Part shown: positions 59,406-64,000 of the stretch, piece by piece
How the letters are laid out: each line of letters begins with the position of its first letter
Position numbering within the stretch: the first letter of the stretch is position 1
Source of the DNA: Luidia sarsii
Lineage: Eukaryota; Echinodermata; Asteroidea; Paxillosida; Luidiidae
NCBI GenBank assembly: GCA_949987565.1
Contig: OX465104.1
Location: forward strand, 7,698,805-7,762,804
DNA: 64,000 bases
Direction: 5' to 3'
The notes under the pieces: model-generated
The model's input: the letters and a program-made list of their open reading frames with translations, nothing else
Databases searched by the model: none
What the model was told of the DNA's origin: nothing
Made by a program: the position numbers and the translations under genes

Positions 59406-61558
59406 AATGTAGTTCTGTTACTTCGGCAGTAAGACCAGGGGACAATTTCATAGAGCTGCTCAAGCGCCAAAACTTCATAAGAACAAAAAGTTAGGGTTTG
59501 TAGGATCACCTTGCCAACCCAAACTTTGACTTTCGTTTCCTGCTAAGTAAAGAAGAGTGGAATTGCAATTGACATCACATCGCTGTGCGGTTTGTAATCC
59601 TATTTACACGAGGGAGACTTTTCCTGCTTAGCAGATTTTCACGCTTAAGCGACTCTATGAAATTGGGCCCAGGTGGTGGATGGCGCCCTCTACGGCAATT
59701 TGACCCACGTCCCTTTCATCATAGTACGCCACACCCTGTACCAAACCTATCATCCTGCCATTCTCACCACATGCAAACCTTCAAATCTCATCAGACTATT
59801 TAACTTGTTGGATTATGGTACACTGATCACTTCAGGTTCCGGCGCACACGCAGTATGTTCACTCCCTGCATCAAAAGCATCCTGTGCTGTGCCAATGATG
59901 TCTACCGTGGTTGTGCGCAGGCTAACTCCCTTAGTATCATGTATTGTATTCTGAATCAAAGTTCTTGCATAGATGGTGTCTTTTTCCTGGTCATTCTGTA
60001 ATTAACCAAACTGTTTTTCATGCGTATGAGCGCAGTGAAGAAACATGAAAAAGATTTTTATAAAGCACCAATTTCCGCCAAATTGCTAACATTAACAAGG
60101 CCTCGAAGCTCTGAATACAAAGATAAAAGCAAAAACTAAATTACAATAATTACATTAAATTAATTTCAATCAATGTTAAATTTAAGCAGATAACATGAAA
60201 ACAACGCCTAAAAATTGATATATTTTATTTTTATATGTACGTCCACACATGGCGTGCGTCCATACATGGCAAAACAAATCGAAAAGTGAATCGTGATTGA
60301 AAAAGCGATTTTATTCGTAGTAGTAGAAGTAGCCAAAGCCATATAATTTATAAATAAAAACTCAAATATTGATTTGATAGCTTTCAGTCACCCTGTGCGT
60401 GGAGAAGTGCAGTGTGAGCAGCGACACATTTGCACAGATGTACGTGGCAATAGTCAATATATTATTATTATTAATGCAGTTAGGCATTATCATAACCATG
60501 CCATATGACATCACATGAAGGGCATGGCTTTTGTGGGGCAAGGTATGTTTCAAATCAAAACCATCTAATTCCAAGTCTGGTCCCATCCGGTAGTGCCAAG
60601 CTCCTTTAGTTGTACAGTAATTACAAGCTCCTCAAAACAGGGCACAGATCGTCGGTCCCCTCTGATCATCCTCTGATAAAGCAACAATCAGAGGAGGTTA
60701 CCGAGACAGCATCTGGACCTCGCTGTTTACAGGTCAAGGAAAGTACACACAGTACCTGACACTGTGAAAGTACTCAGGCCCATGCCAATACAATAGTTGG
60801 GGCCTATAAATAGTACCAATTACCAGTTTACCTTCAAATGTTATCACATCTTCTGACGAGCCTGCCCTCGGATTCAATACTATTTACTAGTCCCCTCTTC
60901 TTAACGATCCGGCGGTGGCTTGCTGGCCTTTTGGCGGTGGAGGTGCAGTAATTTTCGCCTACACTGGGCTAGCTACAGGCCTCCGTTGAACATCAACCTA
61001 GGAAGTACGGGGTGCGGACGTGCATGTGCGGATCCTGCGTACGCAGTAAAAATAGTGCGTATTGTTTGGGAGATGACGCGGGCCGCGTCGCTGAGGTGGT
61101 TGTTAATAATTATTAATTATTTACATGCCAGAAATCAAGTGTGCAAGGATCAACGGCCAAAATATACATCTTCCTTTTGTTTAGATTGATTCAGTCCGCC
61201 AACGTTCATGGAAGAATGTCAAGAATTGATATTTTTGGACCCGCATAATAATTAGAATCACACACGACGATCTGTATTACACGTATGCAGGCTTGCCCAG
61301 GCCATACGCTTTGGACTGTACACATTGTAAGTACGGCAGCCACAGGATTTGTACGTCCGAACGTAAGTCCGCACCCCGTCCGCACACATGCACGACACGC
61401 TGGCCGGCTGGCGCGGTTGATAATCAACGTATTCGGTACTCAAGTCAAAGTAGAGTTTAGTAAACAATGTAGACCTACGGGATTCGCCAGCTACGCCTGA
61501 TTTTCTAAGTCTCTAGTCTAATAATCTAATCATCAATGATTAAGAATCATTTTTAAGC

Positions 61559-63857
61559 ATGAAAAGAGCTTTAGACCCCGACGATTGTGATGAAGAGAGG
61601 CAACGTCGGGAAAGGGCCCCCGTTCCGTTTCACCACCGAGACGCCGAGGGCACTTATCTCAGAAACCCTCGGAGGCCGCGGACGTCGGCGCCGGGGGTTG
61701 CCCGGGACGAATTGGCCGGCGCTCGCGATCGCCAGTTCACGGCCCGTCCGCCTTCCAAATTCAGCGGGCTGTTCCCGTACTTCAGACGGCCCTCCGAACT
61801 GGGACACTTCTCGCTGGAGCTGGACCGGAGCTTCAAGAACGACAGGAGGCACCTGAAGCGATACTTTCCGCCCCCGGGGGGCAGCACCGATCGTCTCCAC
61901 TTCAATCTCAGAGACGGCTACGATACATTCCAGAAGAGAGACGAGAACGTTCAGACCAGGCTGACAAATGTCATGAACTGGATCCTCAGCAACAAGCGTA
62001 AGTTCCACAGGAGTCGAGCCAACGTTCAGTACAGTGCACATCCTGCAGGGCCCAGCAATCAGGATTTGTTGCAAAGGTAAATTAGTTTTCTCTACAGTTT
62101 AGTTTTCTCCGCAGTTCCTGTCAAATTTTCTGTGCTAGTAATCATCATTACTAATATTGTTAATATACACTAAGTATATAATATTAATACAGCCATACAG
62201 GTGCCGAGGTTTGCATTTGCTTATTTGGGTCACTGAAGTCCCTTCCCTTTGACCTCACCCTACTGGCTGTTACCCCCCTCCCCCTTCCTATTTGTTTTGT
62301 TTCCGGTGTCATTCTGCCTTTGAGAAAGGTCCTGGTAGGATCAAAACATCAGCCCTCCTCATTTTGGATACTCGCTTTTTAGTAGTCAGTAAGCAGATTG
62401 CAACATTTTTGAATATCACTGAAGTCACTCTCTTCCCCCCTTCTTCGTGTACATGTATCTGTTTTGTCCTTGTCACTCTGCCTTTGAGAAAGGTCCTGCT
62501 AGGATCGAAACGTCAGGCCCACAAAATTTTAGGATTTGCATTTTGGTAATTTTAGTCAGTAAGCAGTTTGCAACATTTTTTGTATATCACTGAAGTCAGT
62601 AAAGACTTAAGAAGTTTGAATTTTTTTTAATGTTTATCCATTCTTGTGTCTTCTTTTTCTAAATCCATTCTTTGCAAATTTGCAGCCTAGGTGTTGACTT
62701 TGTGGCATGGAGGGGCCACTTCACAAAGTTCCTCTGCACTCCCTACGAACGTCAGGAAGGCTGGCAAATGGCAGCCACTCTCTTCAGAGGGACCATCTAC
62801 ATCAGCGAGGTGGAGACAGAGCAGAGCCGAGCGAGGAGGCTGGGCATGGGTCACTTTGAGCAGATGTGCATGTACGGGGGATACAAGTTCGAGCAGTATG
62901 TAACCAGTGGTGAGATTGAAAGCATAATCTACGTGTTGTGGCAACGTATGGACAGAACTTTTTGTCAGTTAAAACTTATCGAGATGGCGGGAAATTTTCC
63001 CATTTTTAAGTCCAGTGCAGACAGCCTGGGCCATGTTCCTCTCAGTTATTCCTCTCAGTTATTCCTCCCGAGTCCAGCGGTTACTTCTATCGGCCAACTG
63101 CTGCCCAGGAAAAGTTACCTGATCACTTTTACTGATGTCAGGAGGGTATGCGGTATTAAGGTCTCTTAAAGAAGAGGTGTGGTTCTGAAAAGAACCTGAG
63201 TGGTAGCTCGACGTTCCGGCCAGTATGCTCTGGAACGTTGAGTTACCACTCGGGTTCTTTTCAGAACCACACCTCTTCTTTAAGACCTTATACATGGTGT
63301 CACCACAAACCCTCGAAGCACATTGTAGTTGCTGCGAAAACATGAGCACTCCTCCCATCTGATCAGTGGGAATCACGGACGCTGACCTCTGTCCATGTGG
63401 ACAATTTTACAAACCCATGAGCACGTCATTAACAAGTGCCCTGTGATGAGACCCCCATGCCCACTCACAGAAGTAGATGAACCAGATTAACTGGTCAATG
63501 GTAACCTACCACAGTAACTGCCAACTTTGACTGCACTGTGATTTACATACGAGAGAAGAGATGATCTGATCAGTGTTGTTCAGATGGGAGGATCCCCTTC
63601 AGTCACTGCATGTGTGTGAACATTCTGGACAATTTTTCAGAGGATGGACGTAAGCCGCCGAACACACAGCTCCCGGTCAATAACCTGGAGGCCTACTGCA
63701 CGGTGGTACGCTCTGAGCTCGGTCACTACAAGCTGCTGTACAGCGGCGAGGTAGACTGCTGCAGAGCGCACTCAGACCTTAGACTGCCGCAGGACTACGT
63801 GGAGCTGAAGACCAGCCGGAGGTGGTTAACGCAGAAAAACGAGGACAACTTCTACAG
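61559..63857 (+). CDS. DXO: DXO/Dom3z decapping exoribonuclease, 3' end missing
   Basis: DXO (Dom3z, yeast Rai1 family) removes defective or NAD caps from RNAs and degrades them 5' to 3'. Exons 61559..62076, 62686..62909 and 63641..63857 join in phase (phase 2, then phase 1) to give 319 residues of about 400. The final donor CTACAG/GTGAGC at 63858 leads to exons beyond the window. Exon 1: an arginine-rich, variable N-terminus of about 70 residues, then FPYFRRPSELGHFSLE and LRDGYDTFQKRDE, as in human PFYRRPSELGCFSLD. Exon 2: WRGHFTK, CTPYERQEGWQMAATLF, YISEVETE (first catalytic Glu) and MYGGYKFEQY. Exon 3: LLYSGEVDC (catalytic Glu and Asp) and YVELKTS (Glu and Lys), all intact, so the enzyme should be active. 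Intron 1 carries several copies of a dispersed repeat; intron 2 carries a foldback element and a retrotransposon scrap. Confidence 0.93.
62290..62600 (+). repeat. GAAACGTC dispersed repeat, one partial and one full unit
   Basis: The partial unit at 62300-62400 (GAGAAAGGTCCTGGTAGGAT) is followed by the full unit at 62420-62600: TTCGTGTACATGTATCTGTT, GAGAAAGGTCCTGCTAGGAT, CGAAACGTCAGGCCCA, then GTCAGTAAGCAGTTTGCAAC and TTTTTTGTATATCACTGAAG. Other pieces are near 2155, 5045, 25050, 27390, 37445, 38760, 46400, 53290, 57830 and 58330. Class unknown. It lies in DXO intron 1. Confidence 0.75.
63137..63314. mobile_element. Foldback MITE in DXO intron 2
   Basis: TTAAGGTCTCTTAAAGAAGA at the left and TCTTCTTTAAGACCTTATAC then ATGGTGTCACCACAAACC at the right. 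The inner GTGTGGTTCTGAAAAGAACC arms mirror each other. Compact copy with a shortened centre. Confidence 0.8.
63365..63490 (+). mobile_element. Retrotransposon scrap in DXO intron 2
   Basis: With a frame change it reads ADLCPCGQ and then HVINKCPVM, the cysteine/histidine knuckle at the C-terminus of RTE-like LINE ORF2, as in the better piece at 600-1010. Confidence 0.5.
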
Positions 63858-64000
63858 GTGAGCGGTGGAAGAACGACGCCACTTGTTCCCTTGGTCCTGC
63901 GGGAATGTCTGGATTGGGCTACGGTTTGGCAAAGCTACAAACCATTCCTATTTTGGTGGAGTCATTCCTCTTTTTTTGGTAAAAGCTCTAGACAACAGCT

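Larger units (their letters stand above)
58300..61558. other. Spacer between the divergent phosphoesterase and DXO genes
   Basis: Contains the palindrome at 58387-58477, the foldback MITE at 58750-59228, a GAAACGTC repeat at 59260-59405 and AT-rich unique sequence. A weak inverted pair (GGGGTGCGGACG near 61007 and GTCCGCACCCCGTCC near 61367) lies upstream of DXO. No exon or TATA box was recognised. Confidence 0.5.

Overview
This is animal genomic DNA. Genes are split into small exons by GT-AG introns, most of the sequence is non-coding, and it is full of short interspersed and foldback repeats. I deduced six protein-coding genes by joining exons whose splice sites and reading phases agree and comparing the products with remembered protein families. 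The gene set is metazoan (GET4, SLC16-type transporter, C16orf89/UPF0764, Polycomb-type CBX, Cdc1/MPPE1-type phosphoesterase, DXO). Together with very frequent TAGGCCTA-type motifs, this suggests a marine invertebrate deuterostome, most likely an echinoderm. The species assignment is inference.

Layout: (1) 1-4440: the 5' part of a GET4 gene on the minus strand, running off the left edge. (2) 6388-10176: a complete four-exon monocarboxylate-transporter-like gene on the plus strand, divergent from GET4. (3) 11190-25941: an eight-exon minus-strand gene for a secreted C16orf89 homologue, convergent with the transporter; its introns hold SINEs, MITEs and long pyrimidine or purine tracts. (4) 26000-36160: no gene found; it contains a retrotransposon remnant, several MITEs, a 1.2 kb pyrimidine tract and a 65-bp satellite. 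(5) 36162-46245: a Polycomb-type chromodomain gene on the plus strand, with a TATA box and twin CRE sites upstream, five coding exons and a poly(A) signal. (6) 46250-51085: repeat-rich spacer. (7) 51086-58243: a six-exon membrane-anchored Cdc1/MPPE1-like phosphoesterase on the minus strand. (8) 58300-61558: spacer with a perfect 44-bp-arm palindrome and a large foldback MITE. (9) 61559 to the right edge: DXO (decapping exoribonuclease) on the plus strand; three exons are visible and the last part is cut off.

The genes are unrelated housekeeping, signalling and chromatin genes and do not form an operon or pathway. The repeat content is the other main story. It includes two tRNA-derived SINE families, one of which also exists as a foldback form found twice; at least six MITE families, one with TTAA at both ends; a foldback family whose central hairpin resembles a hammerhead-ribozyme core; and a dispersed repeat of about 200 bp carrying a GAAACGTC motif. 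All family assignments rest on reading motifs by eye; no alignment or database search was run.
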